From Austropuccinia psidii (lineage: Eukaryota > Basidiomycota > Pucciniomycetes > Pucciniales > Sphaerophragmiaceae): 64,000 nt of DNA. The notes beneath the pieces were generated by a model that was not told the origin of the DNA, ran no database searches, and saw only the letters and a list, made by a program, of their open reading frames with translations. A program made the translations under genes and the position numbers. The stretch is taken from NCBI GenBank assembly GCA_023105745.1, contig JALGQZ010000005.1:2643501-2707500 (forward strand). Direction: 5' to 3'. The stretch's first letter is position 1, and each line of letters begins with the position of its first letter. Below are positions 11,391-24,738 of the stretch, one piece after another.

Positions 11391-14300
11391 TTATTCAACT
11401 TTTGCCTTTAATTTTACACTTGCATCTGGCATAGTTGTTGCTACCAAGTCAATCTTGCGAAATTGCCAAAGGAATTTAACAGGGTATAAGAATGGTCTCA
11501 AATCAAAACGATTATCATCTATTTCAATAGTTTTACCAAATAAAACAACGTTAAATTGATCTTAGACATAAGCAATGGAAAAAACAATAACACAAAACTG
11601 ACCAGGTGAATAAGCTTCAGCATGGTAACTTGGTGTCAAGGTGGTCATTTTGTGTCGATTTTTAGCATACTGTGAGAAGAAGTGTTTCACTTTTTCGGCG
11701 ACCTAATTTGTTTTATTTTATTTCATCAGCATCATATTTTAAACAATGTAATTCATTCTTACTCACCTCAGTTGGACTCAAAAAAGAACCCCAATCTTGT
11801 ACTAGCCTTCTGAACATACCATATGGGCCACATTTCTCTACTTTCCTTAATCGTCCAAATATCGAGAGTTCGTCATAGGTCATTCCCATATCAACCTAAA
11901 CAACTCAAGACTTGATGTGTTAGAAAGCAAAGAGGTTTCGTTAACTTGGCTAACTTGGCGGCCCAAACTTACTTCATCTGTCTGAACATAATTATCTGTA
12001 ATTGGTTCCAATTCAGCAGTCGGAATGGCCGTCAAGAAGCTATTTGAATCGAAAGTAAAACATTCAATTTAACTGACTAGAAAAACTGCTTATGAAAGCC
12101 TTTCACTCACTCTTCCAACACGGGCAAGTCAAACTTTTTTTGAGCATAAGCAATGAAGCGCTTGAGATCAGTTTTGCTGATTCCACCGATTGGATTTATG
12201 TCGGCACTTGAACAATCATACTTTGTTAAATATCCTCTGAGGCTAAAAGATCATGGTTTATAGGTGTTAGAAGCTATTAAAAGAGGGGGGCTAATCCCTA
12301 CAAAATGCTAACTTTAATACTTACCTTTCATCAACATTAGCACTGCCTAAGACTAGTAATCCACCGTTTTGTCCTCTTACCCACGGCAAAAGTTGTGCAA
12401 ACATATAGCTCAGCAACATTCTCAAACGGGCCTGTTTTTATATAGGTGAAAAGGGTTGAGAAAGCAATTTATCTGAGCTGTTTTATTAGTTTATCAACTT
12501 ATATAAGATAGTTAACCTGAATGTTTTGAAGAGCCAAATTTTCAGCAGAACTTCCTCCACGAACTTTAAAACGTGGACTTTTTCCGGTTACGGCAGAAAA
12601 CAACGTGCGGATCGCGATGACAACGGCGTCCATGTTCAAGTCGGTGTGATAGCTATATCATTAAGCACATGTCACTTACTCATCCGCTTCGAAAAATACA
12701 TTTCATCGATTCTAAAGGTCAAGTCTTACGCTCCAATCGCACTAGCCAAATCCTTTGCTCGTACTCGAGTCCCTAGACTAGAGTTTTTGGTTCCCATATA
12801 GCAAGTGTGAAAGATCTTATTACAAAATGCACGCGGATCTAATGGCACATAATCGGATTTTTCGCCTGTGATCTTCACAGCGTCTGTTATGACTTGCTGA
12901 TCTACATGAGAAAACGTTAGCGACCTCTAACCAGGTCCAAACCTAAGGGCAAAGCAATCTTTCACTCACTTCCAAGCCTAGCCTCCTTGGCGACTAACAA
13001 GCACATTGAATATACAATGGTAGCAGTGGCACAACTATCGATTCCGCCGCTCAAGGGCAAAAAAAAACCTTTCATTTCACTGCGTCGCAAGTAATCCCAA
13101 AGCCAACAAGCTGGACCAAGCCTAAGGTACGAACAGCCCCCCGCCCCCAAAAATAAATAAATAAATAAAAATTAGCAACACATCATTACAAAAGAAAATG
13201 ACTTGGCCTTCAACAAACGCGATTTCTTCTTCAGGCGCGTGATATTTAACAGCAAGTTCATTTGTGGGCGACGTAGGCGCTGGGCACGCAGTAAGGTTAG
13301 CGGCTAAAAAAACACGTTCGTGCTGGGTGCTTGAATTGTAACTCAATGAAGCTTGTTGGTTGCGGCTATTTTTATTGACTCTGTGGGTTCTAACCGTCTC
13401 AAGATCAACAGTTGTAACGATTACCTCGACATCTTGTAGGGAAAATTGAGATCCCTGGTTAATGATTTTACCATTCAGAGAAATTAATGAACATCCATCA
13501 TAGTACAGCCGATCACCGTCGCAACCTTGTTGATTGGCGTATACATAAACCCCGCCCGCCTACAATTAATGAAGAAAGCCTCATCTATTTGTGATTTATA
13601 AGAAAGCTATGAAAAGTTAAACACCTTAAGGGTGGCTTGCTCAATTAATTCAATCCTGGTGTGTAATTTTCGCAATTCATGGTGAGAAGCTGAAGAATTC
13701 AAGAATATTTCAACTCCATCCAAACTCAAACCTATGTGAGGCCTATGATTGGGTAAGTTATACAACAGACAGCGAGAAACAAATCAAGCCCCAAACTGTT
13801 GGATTTTATAGCAAATGAAACGAAGACTGACGAATTGGGGGTGAACAATTCCTCACAGGTCTCAATGCCAATTGAAGTGTCCTCAGTCATTATAATAGCT
13901 AGTCCAATAGGAGCAGTGGTCTAGTTGATAAAAAGACCCACTCAGAAAAAGGTCAATGACAATAAGAATAAGTTATGCTAAAATATGATAAAAAAGAGCA
14001 CAATGAAAAAAATCCTAACCTGACCCAAAATTAAATTGATCTCCCTGGGAAGCTGGAGTTGCTCCACTTTTCTATCTTGACACCATGAGCTAAAATATCT
14101 CAATTCTCTTAATGATTTTTTTTTTTGAAAAAAGTAATGAAAAAGTTAATGGGGCCAACATCAGATTCGGATCTTGGCTTGCTTTTTTTGATCAGTTGCC
14201 AAAGCATAAGAAAAAAACAGGAGCTCAACCGATAATTCCCATCATTTGCCATCCACATCTTGGGCCTTACAAGGACAATTCTTGAATTATAAAATAAAAC

Positions 14301-15075
14301 CCTACAATTATACAATACGTTTTTATGTATAATTGGCCTATCCGCACCACCCAAAAGAAATATGTAAATTTCGATTGTTCAAAAGTATTATTTCTTAAAG
14401 ACATACATTCCAACATCGCAAAGTATGCCAAACGTAGCAGGCGAAATCAGTAATTTGGCTAAAACTTCCCAAGAGTGAGTAACAGTGTCGGCTAAAGATA
14501 AAAAGAAAGCAAAAAAAAATTAAACCATTCAAATTCAAAGGATCAAGACTTTGGATAAAAATTTTGTGATTTCCTCTTCAAACGCGATTTAAAATCTTCA
14601 CCTTCTAAAAAATGATCAAAGCAACCATAGCCGCTGTGGGAAAAACATCAAATCCATTGAATTATTTATATTATGCTTTGCTTATTCTTAATATATTTTG
14701 TTCTATCTTTTGCTAAAAAAAATAACTTACGAAATCTCAAGTTCGGGTCCGACCCTAATTGAAGAATTTAATTCTTTTGACAACTTTATGGATTCCAAAA
14801 TCCTTTTAAAATTTCCATCAAAATCCAACTATAATTGTCAAATATATATAAATTTTCAGAAATTTGAGTTTTGGCCATGTTTTCATCACTTGATTAAGAA
14901 AAAACAAGAGCTATTTATCTAAGACTAAGACTGACAGCCCATTGATTTAATGAACAAGTAGCAATACTAAATCATAATTATTTCAAACCAAAGAACCAAA
15001 AAAGATTAGAAAATTATTGCATCTTATTTTAATCATTTGAATAAAAAAAGATACTGACGTTATCGGATGCGACAT
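11391..15075 (-). CDS. QNS1: Glutamine-dependent NAD+ synthetase
   Basis: Makes NAD+ from deamido-NAD+, ATP and glutamine, the last step of de novo and Preiss-Handler NAD synthesis. I read 19 exons, 5' to 3': 15075-15059, 14966-14936, 14828-14731, 14633-14602, 14491-14407, 14337-14230, 14107-14020, 13920-13832, 13742-13625, 13559-13219, 13121-12970, 12901-12730, 12652-12517, 12431-12325, 12242-12111, 12039-11973, 11895-11767, 11702-11603, 11518-11391. They sum to 2130 nt, 709 residues, close to the usual ~700. All introns are GT-AG and phases join without a stop. The N-terminal nitrilase-like amidase has the triad E45 (GPELEIS), K114 (RPKMW) and C175 (ETCEEL), the same numbers as in known eukaryotic enzymes. 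The synthetase half has the ATP P-loop SGGIDS at 360-365, then [15 protein letters not shown] and [17 protein letters not shown]. The first coding exon is only 17 nt. No disabling change is seen. Confidence 0.94.
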
Positions 15076-15240
15076 TTAATTCTTTCTTTGATTTTATAAA
15101 CGATCTTGGGATCAAATTGAACGAGATGTGACGAGTTTTTGAATGACGTCATAAAATTTCAATGGAGGCAAGATTCCCGCCAACCCGACCGGGCGCTACG
15201 TTGTTTTTTGCACCTTGATTTGGTCGACAAGATGAAATTG
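15076..15240 (-). promoter_or_regulatory. QNS1 5' flank with a CRE/ATF palindrome
   Basis: The region is richer in CpG than its surroundings (CCCGCCAACCCGACCGGGCGCTACG at ~15176-15200). ATGACGTCAT at 15143-15152 is a full bZIP (CREB/ATF-type) palindrome about 70 bp upstream of the start codon. A functional role is inferred. The same TGACGTCA core also occurs in family-B and family-C LTRs in this window. Confidence 0.5.
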
Positions 15241-17373
15241 ATATTTTGTATATTTTTTCACGCAACAAACATACCATCTATGAGTTAGGAAGGAATCATA
15301 AGCCAGCTGGGCTCTTAGAATTTTATAGCCAAAAATATGGCAGAAAGGATGACTTATTTAAACAAAAAGTGAAGATAGTAAATGCACATAAATAACTAGT
15401 AGGAAATTTATTTGGTGATTGCTTTAACCAGGAAATTCAAAAATTCAACCTAATTTTGCTTTCTGGAAAGGATAAAATTGATACTTAAAAAATTCATTAA
15501 GAAGCATATGGAAAATCACTTGTAGGATTTAATAACAAAAACCATGATATTATTGAATGAGGAATAATATTTAAGGAAAACTAATAAAAGTTAAATTTAA
15601 ATTATTTTTTTACATAAAATTGTATCATAGTAGCTCTTATTATGGATAATTCTATCAATATATAGATTTCTATTGTTCCCAAGAAGAAATATTGAAGTGT
15701 CTGAACCCCCAGATAGAAATTCTTGTGTTTTATATATAGTCTGTAAGGTGATCTTGGGAAAGATTGAAAAAAAAATCAATGAATTAGTGTGATTCTCTTA
15801 CTATAGATTATTTTTTCATTTTTTTTCAATAAATTTTTCCCAGTTTTCAAGAATTGATCAATAATTATCAACCTTTACTTAATTGAATTTAGTACCCCAT
15901 TTAAAGTTCTCACATATACTGGCCTTTCTTTAGAGCTGACTGGGCTTATTTAATTTATTTAGTTCATCACATTTCTGAATACTCAAAGTCAAGTTCAGTA
16001 GTCCTACCATCTTTCCACTTTCAAAGTTGGTCTTAGTGTTCATGTCCTCTTAATATTTACTTCCCCCCCTTCCAGTTTAATAGTGGTTACTCCTAAATTT
16101 TGATTGAAACTTACGTTTATTATTGCCATGATTTCTCTTGGTTGATATCCTTTTTGGGCCCCAGTAGCTTTTTAATTTGTTCTTCAGATATTTATTCTTC
16201 TTTTTTGAATTCATTTAAGTATCCTTCCCTTGAGCTTCCAGCCATGAGTAAGATCTTTGAGTTCCAAGCTACCTTTCCCTTGAAGGAAGGTACATCTGAA
16301 AGGGGTATTATAGGTAGATACAGCATGGAGCTTAGCAATCAAGTACTCAATTGGAATAGCTCAGAAATAATGAAGTCAAAGCTTGAAAATACTATATTCC
16401 TTTCACATAGGTATATGAAGCTGATAATAATAAATATTAAAATTTGAAATAACAACAATCCAAAGAAAAAACAACCCTTGAATAACTATTTAGATTATCC
16501 AGAAGAGCTGTAGCTATCCACAATGATATACCAACAATATCCATTGGGATGGTTGATTAAAAATACTAAAATTTAAGTTTTAGATGAAAATATTCTGATA
16601 ATAATCAAAATCTTAGTGGATTAATCATTTGGGGAAGAAATTTCAGGGGACTCATGTTTCTAGTATCATAAAGTCATTTTAAGAAAATAATTTTCTGTAA
16701 TTACCTAATAGTAAGCTTAATTGGAGTGGATCCAAAGATAAAAGAATAAAATCAAATATATTTTCCTTTTTATAGGAAAAGTGCAGGTGAAAAAAACACA
16801 GCTATTAGTACCCAGGAAAAAAGAGGTGATGAAGTAAGGCCCTCAGTTAAAGATTTTATTAATAATAAGGAGAAAATGCATAAGTCAGAAAATTGATACC
16901 AGTATTAAATGATCATGTCAAGATAGAAGCTCAAATTACAAATTATCAATACATTTACTTGGAATAAAAAATTGAAGAAATAAATAAAAATAAGCATATT
17001 GGAAGCTTAACTAGTTGAGAAAAAATATGAGGCAGCCAAGAGAATATGGCTTCTGTGAGAAATTTTAGATTTCTTATTCAGCCTTCAAAGCTGGAGCCTA
17101 TTGATCCTTTAATATATTATGCCTAATAAAAACTATATCTTCATAAAAAACACATTTTCAATGAATCTTGAATATATGATTCCCAATCAAAAATCTCTCT
17201 TGACCAAAAATCCCCTTTTAAATGAATGTTGAATATAATTCTCATCTTTTCTTTGTTTTAATCTATTGATAAGCTGTATATTAAGAATGGAGTTATATTT
17301 ATGAGTATTATTTTTAGAATATTACACTTTTAATTACAACTAGTATGTTTTTATGCTCAAAGTCAATATCAGT
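15241..17373. other. Unassigned AT-rich region
   Basis: I find no host gene. Weakly gene-like plus-strand stretches (an open frame at 16100-16447 and charged, Lys/Glu-rich fragments broken by stops at 16750-17100) may be a very decayed retroelement gag, but no motif secures that. It ends where the family-C LTR begins. Confidence 0.4.
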
Positions 17374-19151
17374 TGTAAGGTTTGACTATGAAACAATAGG
17401 TAAAAATTAATAATATTTTACTTATTGTACTCTGAATATCCTAATTTAAATGAGTACTAAGATTGAAAATAATCTTCATAATAAAGAATTATTATAATTA
17501 TGGTGTAAAAATATTTAGATTAACTAAATAAATAAAATAATATAATAAAATAAAATACATTAATATTCAATGATTAATATATTTATGGAAATTCATTATT
17601 TTTACCAAAAAATAATAAATGCATAAAAATTTGCTATTAGATAATAAAACACAATTTATAAAAATAATATTACTAATAGTAAAGTTATGTATGAATATAA
17701 ATACTATTTATATCAATTAAAGAATTATTAAAAATAATAATAGAGAGATATTTATTATAAAAGGAGAAAATAACCTAGTTGTAAAACTTAATATAATAAT
17801 CTTGAAAGATTTTATGCCAAATAATTTAAATTTTATTTACAATAAAAAAAGTAGAAGAAATTAAAAATTTTACTCCTTTTGCATGGATTTAGAGATTTCA
17901 AGAGAAATCGAAAAATGAAAATAAAAATATTGATTTAATAACATATAAAATAGTGATTACTATGAGATACAGCTTTGGTCTTGAATAATATGGGAGTTTT
18001 ATATTAAATAATAAAGAAATTTACCTTTTATTGAATGTTTTATTGTATTTGTAGCATCTGAAGGGGAAATGGAAGAAAAAGAAGTATTTTATAGTAAATA
18101 ACCTTTCTTCTAGAGACAAGACACCTCCTAGTAGATTTTTAGTGATTTTATCCACTGGAATTGATCAGTTTTCATAGGTTTGGTAATGATTACATCATCA
18201 TCAAAACTTTTTATCTCATTATTAGGCCATTTTTTGGAGTTATCACTGTAGCTCTAATTTGATGGAATCACAAGCTTGGAAAATAATTTATTTTAGTGGA
18301 TTATAGTAGATTCAATCATAAAATACTAATATACACCAGCCTTATCTCTTATTTAACTGTTAAGCATAAATTCAGGTTAGAGTTAATGATCATAAATGAT
18401 AATTTTTTAACTTAAGCTTCAATCCATAATACCTTTTTAGTTATTCAAAATAAATCAATCAAGAGGGAATTCTATTAGCTTGGAATTTCCTTAATAAGCT
18501 TCAAAGAGTATTTAATTACATCATAAAAACTCTATTTCTGATATTTTTTCTTGTAACTCATCTTTTCTGTTGATATTTACTATTTTAGACTTCAAACAAT
18601 GATTTGATAGTGTTTTACCTTGAATATCATCATAAAAATTAGATAATTTTTCATGTATAAGCTAGTAGGATCTGAATATATACTTTTTTGTAAGCTTACA
18701 GCTATTTCTATTTTTCCCAAGATCCCCTTGTAATTTTTAACCTTGTTTATAGCTTACCCAATAGATTTTATATATTTATTCTTAAAGTAAGTTTTCAGAA
18801 ATTATATTTTATAATAAACTGTTCATCAGGTGTAGCTCAAAATTCATGAGATAAACACCATGAATATATGCACTGGTCCTAAAAGTGCATAAACCCAGGT
18901 TATCTCAGTAGGTATTAGTTTTGAAGATATGGAATAAAGATGTCATATATGTAGTTTTTCATGAAGAACCAAATTGTGTAATTTATTCCACATTTTTATT
19001 CATTTTATTCTGAGATAATAAAGAATTTATGCCTTTTTATGGCATTTTTACTTATTTTAAGATTATAATTTTAATTCTTTTTGTTAAAATAAGTTTTATA
19101 AAGTTATTTTGTGAAATGTTTGGATATTTAGTCATATCTAAAAGGATAATG
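17374..19151 (-). repeat. Family-C LTR of a broken element (C1), 3' LTR
   Basis: It begins TGTAAGGTTTGACTATGAAACAATA, like the C LTRs at 26483 and 55488, and ends just before TTCCCTACCACCAAAAAATA, the decayed polypurine tract read on the minus strand. It keeps the C-LTR palindrome TGCACT-9nt-AGTGCA at 18869-18889, here uninterrupted. The length of ~1.78 kb is slightly short through deletions. Confidence 0.82.
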
Positions 19152-20859
19152 TTCCCTACCACCAAAAAATATTTTACCACAATCTGGTAAGGTTAATTAG
19201 GGTGTCATTCACTGTCCTACCTCTTCAACAGACTTTTGGAGTCTTGAAGCTCAATAATGCTTAATTTTTTTATTCTTGGGGTGTTCTTTAATTTCTAAAC
19301 CTCCTTGATAGCTTACAAAAATTATTTATATCTTTCTCAAGTAGGAATTCATCCTCTTGGGTTTGGTTTGTTTACCTCACAAGGTAATCCCTTTCTTTCT
19401 TGTTTCTTGTCCTTCTTTCTTTAAGGAATCTCACAATTTTCTTTTCTTCTCCTTCTTCTAGAGAGGGAATTTCAAGTGGGGGTTTATTTCTTAAGGTAAA
19501 TTATTCCTTATAATTTGAACTGCAAGGTTCTATCAGAATTACAGGGAAAGTTGGGTGTTTGTTCCTTAATTTACCTTTTAACTCTAGTTTTACAGCATTA
19601 GTGCCATGCATGGCTCTTATCATGACAGGTCCTGCAAAGGAATATTTTAGTTTCTTTGGTCCTTTGATATTGTCAAAGCTCAAAGTTGATACTAATACTA
19701 AGTTTCCTGTTTTGAAATAAGGTGGCTTGTGACTTTTATCCCATCTTTCTTTTGAATATTTGAAAGAATATTGAATACATCTATTTGCATGGTGTCTTGC
19801 TTTTTCAAGAATTATCTTAAAACTGCTTGCTGTTGGATGTATATCAACCAAGTCCTTTTGGAGAGTGTCATAAGGTAGTATTGGGTTCCAACCTTTTTGT
19901 AGCATTTCAGGTGCTTTAAAAGTTGAAGAATGAATTTATATCTTGCATTCCAGTTCAAGAGCTGGTATAAGAGTACACCAATCATGGGTAAAACCATCAG
20001 AGTATTTAAATTCTAGGCCATAAGCACAGAATCTTCTGATCATGTCTTCTAAAGTTTGTATCATTCTTTCTGCTAAACCATCAGTTTGAGGGTGGTAAGC
20101 TTTTGAGAATGATAACTTTGTTTCAAACAGGTTATGGAGATTTGTCCATAAGTCTGAAGTGAATTTTGGATCTCTATCACTTATTATGTTTGGGAATAAA
20201 CCTGTATGACTAATGACTCTATTCCATATAATTATGGCTGTTTCCATAGCTATTTCATCTTTCTGACAAGCTAAACACATTGGGGTCTTGCTGTACCTAT
20301 CAAATGAGACTAGGCATGCATTGAAGCTTCTGTCTCCTCCTGGTGGTAAAGCTTTTACACAATCCACATGAAATATTTCCCAAGGGGATTTTGGTTCTTG
20401 GATTTGGATCATCATACAAAATTTCTTGCATGTGGCTTTATTTGATTTTTGGAATCTGTCAGAAGTTTATCAGTATTCTGTAACATATTTTCTCAACTTT
20501 GGCCACCAAGAGCAGGTTTTCACTCTTTCTAGTGTCCTATCTTCTGAGAGATGTCCAGATACAGCACTATCATGAAATTAATGTTAAAACTATATCTTTC
20601 AAGGTCATAAAACATGTGTGTTTGGTCCCAAGATAAAGAATTCCATCACAGAGGTGGAATCTTCCTTCATCATATGCTTTTTTCCATAATTTATCTAGTT
20701 TTGAAGATAATAATGGGTCTTTGCAATCTTTTATCAAGATTTGGCATAAGATATAAACATTATTGTGCATCCTATAGCCTTCTTTTGACTTGATGAAATA
20801 ATTTTGTTCCAATTTCTGTAACACATACCCCTTCTATATAATTTTCTTCATGTGGTACT
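19152..20859 (-). pseudogene. Ty3/Gypsy pol remnant: integrase and RNase H-integrase linker
   Basis: Minus-strand pieces match the A-element polyprotein. 19936-20415 covers the integrase core with [23 protein letters not shown] and [20 protein letters not shown]. 19501-19905 covers its C-terminal part with a GP.MI-type motif and the FPVILIEP end. 20570-20824 is the linker upstream of the zinc-binding H2C2 domain. Frameshifts and stops separate the pieces, so nothing functional remains. The copy stops abruptly at 20859, where a family-D LTR begins, so protease, reverse transcriptase and gag are missing. Confidence 0.85.
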
Positions 20860-22950
20860 TTTAAGTTTTATCTATGAAACACTTGATAATAGTAAAAAAT
20901 ATCAAGAGTACTACAGCTTTCCTTAGTAGAAAATATAATAGAATTGGATATTAAAACTTCCAGTTAATATAATTATTCAAAATAATTATATAAAAAAATG
21001 AATTCAAATATTCTCAAATAATTTAAAAATAAAAGAATCTTCAATCATCATAATAAACTATAATTATTCTATCATTATTATAATCACTGCCCCTTATAAT
21101 ATTAAGAAATATAAAAGCTCCTAATGAGACAATTATGTGTGGAAAATATTAATATTTATCCACTTAATTATAACACACACTGTGCAGAGATAAATCTTAT
21201 AGAAAGAATTCTATAAAAAAAACTAATGCTAGATAAAAAAGATATAGAACTTAGAGAAAACTTACTTATAATATTTGTTTAATACAATAAGTCAAACAGA
21301 AACAGCTTTAGTATGAAATAATGTTTATAAGTTAAGAATATAACAAAAGTTGATATTTTCAAAGATAAAAACAACTTGTTTCTATGATAAAATGAGATTT
21401 GAGAGTCTTTAGAGGAATCTGTGGATTTTAAAGGATATTTCAAGAGAGCAATTTTCTATAATAAAATATATTATTGGTAGTTACAACAGTATAATTCAAA
21501 TTATATGATTTAGATTCTTTATTTAAAATTTATAAAGAGTAAAATAGCTTAATAATCACTTTAATGATACAAGACTTTTCATTGAATAAAATAGTACTTG
21601 TTGAAAATGTCTAATTGGTTATTGGCAAAACCAGTGATTTAAAGGCTCTTTTTATGCCTTTAGAGAAGCTCTCATGATTAAAAATGGATATATAGGGCCT
21701 TCTGAGCTCAAAACTGAAAAATAATGCTTAAAACAAAAGTTCTTAATCTAAGGTAACTTATTTTTCATTCTAATTTGAACTTACCAGTGTGATTCTTAAC
21801 TCCAAGGAGCTTTTTTCCTATTTTAGATGAATTGTTTCAAACTTATTTATATTAAGCTTCATCACCTGAAAAACTTAAAAATAAAGTTTCAAGTGAAAAT
21901 CTCTTAAAATGGATTTTTCATTAATTCTTAAAGAAAACTTAATTTTCTTCAATAATAATTTAAAAGGTTAATTTCAAGGCTAATTACCAATTAATACTGC
22001 TTGAAGAATATAATTAAAATTTAATATATACACAGATAACATTGAATTGTAAACTGTGCAAAAATATCAAGAAAATCCATTAAGAATTGGATTTTTAATG
22101 AATTTTTGAAGTTATTGCTAGCAATAAATACCAAAACTTATCTTTTTATAAGTTTTAATGCTTATAAATTTTAATTTTCAAATTTTCAAGCTTTTTTAAG
22201 CTTGATTAAGTTTTTAAAGCTCTTAAACCCTTAATTACCAGTCTGCATATGGGGATTTACCCTTTGGCAGCTTGTAATTCCTGTCCAGTTTGGGATAAAA
22301 CCAGCTTTAACTTTCATGTTCAATCAAATTCTAATGGTTGAAAATAATCTAATACAGGTGGACAAATTTAATTTAGTCCTTGCAGATCCTAAAAGCTGGG
22401 TACCCTGGCTCTGTTTGGTCTTTTTAATTTGTCCCACCTTTCTGTGTGGGGTTTTCCCTTTTATTTATTTAAAGCAATACTATGGCCTTAAATAAATTTA
22501 AATTGAGCCCACACAGGATTTAAATCCTGTGTGGTAAATCATTAGTCAATTCAGTAAACATACACCACACCTCAATTATAATTACATTCTTGGTAAGTTT
22601 GCATAAACCTTATGAAACTTTCAAGTTAAGCTTATTTAAGCATAAATTTGACAATTTCAATTTTTTTTTGAATTGTGCAATTTTACTGTCAGATTATTAA
22701 GTCTTTTAATAACATAAGAAATAGCCATGTTTGGTTATAAAACCATATGGGTCTACCCTAGGTTAATTTTGGTGTAGAATAAAACAATGAAATAATGTTT
22801 ACACATTTGTTTATCAAAAAGAAAGTTATAATTATTTTTTTTTATCTTTTATTTTAAATTCAATTTATGAGTCTGTTAAATACTAAATAAACTTTATAAA
22901 AGGTTTTTCTTGGCCTCATGGGTATGTTATAAATATCTCACAGGCTCACA
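20860..22950 (-). repeat. Family-D LTR, second copy
   Basis: It aligns with the D solo LTR at 2627-4755 over its whole length, from TTTAAGTTTTATCTATGAAAC to ...TCTCACAGGCTCACA. The five bases on each side (GTACT and GATAG) do not match, and family-C sequence does not visibly resume on the right. The right flank is therefore rearranged or deleted, unlike copy 1, which has a clean duplication. Confidence 0.8.
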
Positions 22951-23337
22951 GATAGGAATAATATAAGGTTTTTCATACCTTAAATCAAAATCATTATTAC
23001 TAATGCAGTTATAAGATTGAATATGGTATACAAGGTAAATCTGGAATATTAATATGTCAGTAACATAAAATAAATATAGTTTCATTGCATAATTAAAGCT
23101 CTATTTTTGATGATCTTTATCTTAAAAGATAATTTCTGTAAAAATTAACTAATTCAAAATTCACAAATTTATTGATGATAGTTATTAGAAAATTTCCTTT
23201 TAAGGCTCTATATAACTCTTCAATTTTAGAATTTTATACTCCATTTACAAATTTCATATCAATTTTCTGCATTTTTGACATAAAATGGCCAACAGAATCA
23301 TCAAAAACAACTATTTTTGATCAGATGAGGAATCATA
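22951..23337. other. Unassigned spacer
   Basis: AT-rich sequence lies between the D LTR and the plus-strand B LTR. It has no recognisable gene or repeat relation to the rest of the window. Confidence 0.4.
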
Positions 23338-24719
23338 TGTCAACCTGTGACTCAAAACAAGAGCACAAGCATGACAGCCAAAATACCATAAAACCAATGA
23401 TAGATTAAAACTAACTTAAAATTGACCTTAGCCAGATTTTCTTACAATGGCACTAAAACAAAATAGGAAAACAGACTCTTTCCAAATACACCACTCCCAC
23501 AACAAAGTTATTCCAGCTCACAGCAACACCTGAGAATAAACCTTAATTTTAACCTCACATCCAAAATCCAGGAAAAGAGGGCTAGCCCTATCAAATGGAT
23601 ATTTAACATGAATCCCCCAATCAGGGCTATATAATGGTACTAACCAAATTGAGCTAGTGCCAAAATCACAGAATTTGTGGTCAAATAAAGACCAAATAAG
23701 GGTGAAGGAAATATTCACCTCCCATCCAGCTTCTACAGCTTTAGTGTGAGATACTTAAAATGAAGTCTTTTTTAAAAGAGGAAAGACGGATCTTCCTGAT
23801 TCTGCCCTCTATATCCCCAAATCACATCTATAACAAAATTTATTGAGCAAACAAGCTTAATACAGGATTCATAATAAATACATAGGTCAACAAGGGAATT
23901 TAAATTGGGTATAACTTGGCCATGTTGAATATGAAGCATACTAATTTAGTGACAATTATCTAGAACCTATAAAGGGATACAAATTGAGAGTTCCTCTGAG
24001 CTCTCTATCTACAAAACTGACAAAGGTATGGCAGTTTTAAGGTCAAAATCCCACAATATTAGATGAAATCCAATACTGTGAAATAGTATACAAAAGCTAT
24101 TTATATGAGGTTTCAATACCATTAAAAAGGGTTTTTATACTTCGATACCTCATAGTATTACTCATACAGGGTCCACTGACACATGCTGTACAGCATTCTA
24201 AATGTTTGGCTTGTCAGGACTCCAAATAAAAATTTTCACCCTGTATTGGGGAAAGGTGACCAGATGTGGTTTCAAAGCCACATCTGTTCCAAATAAATGT
24301 TAAAAAGGGCTTTATAGAACACAAGACTGACATTGGAAGTGAAAAATATTCACTTGTATATGTACAAGACCAGAGGTCCTTTCCACCCATTTTCAGGATA
24401 GAAAGGGACCTTTCTCTGCCCACAAGAGAAATACCCATCCTTCTATTAAATTACTACATAGTAAAACTGCTTAAAAACAGTTATAAATCTTAAAATAACC
24501 AGATTAAACTTAACTATAAGTATTATAGTACTTATTATAGCGAATCAATTGAGAATTATGGCACCTAAGGCTATCAGTAGCACTCACCACCATTATTTAT
24601 TCATAGTAAAGCCACAAATACTCTAATAAAATAATTTTTTATACCTATTAGTCATGTAACAGTAATATTTAAAGTTTCAAATACCTTTATTGTTACTTTA
24701 TCATAGACTCAGCCTGACA
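23338..24719 (+). repeat. 5' LTR of B+
   Basis: Starts TGTCAACCTGTGACTCAAAAC and ends ACTCAGCCTGACA, the TGTCAG...CTGACA termini of family B. It is followed at once by TTTTGGGGGCCTGGCC. At 1382 bp it is somewhat shorter than the ~1505-bp LTRs of the minus-strand B element. It contains stem-loops at 24261-24286 and 24337-24355 equivalent to those in the B element (see findings). Confidence 0.88.
24261..24408 (+). other. Stem-loop array in the B+ LTR
   Basis: CAGATGTGG (24261-24269) pairs perfectly with CCACATCTG (24278-24286). AAGTGAA (24337-24343) pairs with TTCACTT (24349-24355). Further on, AGGTCCTTTC pairs with GAAAGGGACCT with one bulge. The same order occurs in the B LTR at 51583-51745 with different but still pairing bases. 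Confidence 0.65.
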
Positions 24720-24738
24720 TTTTGGGGGCCTGGCCAAG
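24720..24738 (+). promoter_or_regulatory. Primer-binding sequence of B+
   Basis: TTTTGGGGGCCTGGCCAAG directly follows the LTR end, where minus-strand DNA synthesis is primed in LTR elements. Families A, B and C have nearly the same sequence at this place. The priming RNA is not identified. Confidence 0.6.

Noticed and set aside
12526..12801. Plus-strand open frame of 91 codons
   Set aside because: It lies antisense over QNS1 exons 12 and 13, which carry conserved synthetase motifs.
14698..14922. Plus-strand open frame of 74 codons
   Set aside because: Antisense to QNS1 exon 3 and its intron; no domain.
16100..16447. 115-codon plus-strand frame as a small gene
   Set aside because: No recognisable domain, no splice or start context, in a decayed repeat-like region.
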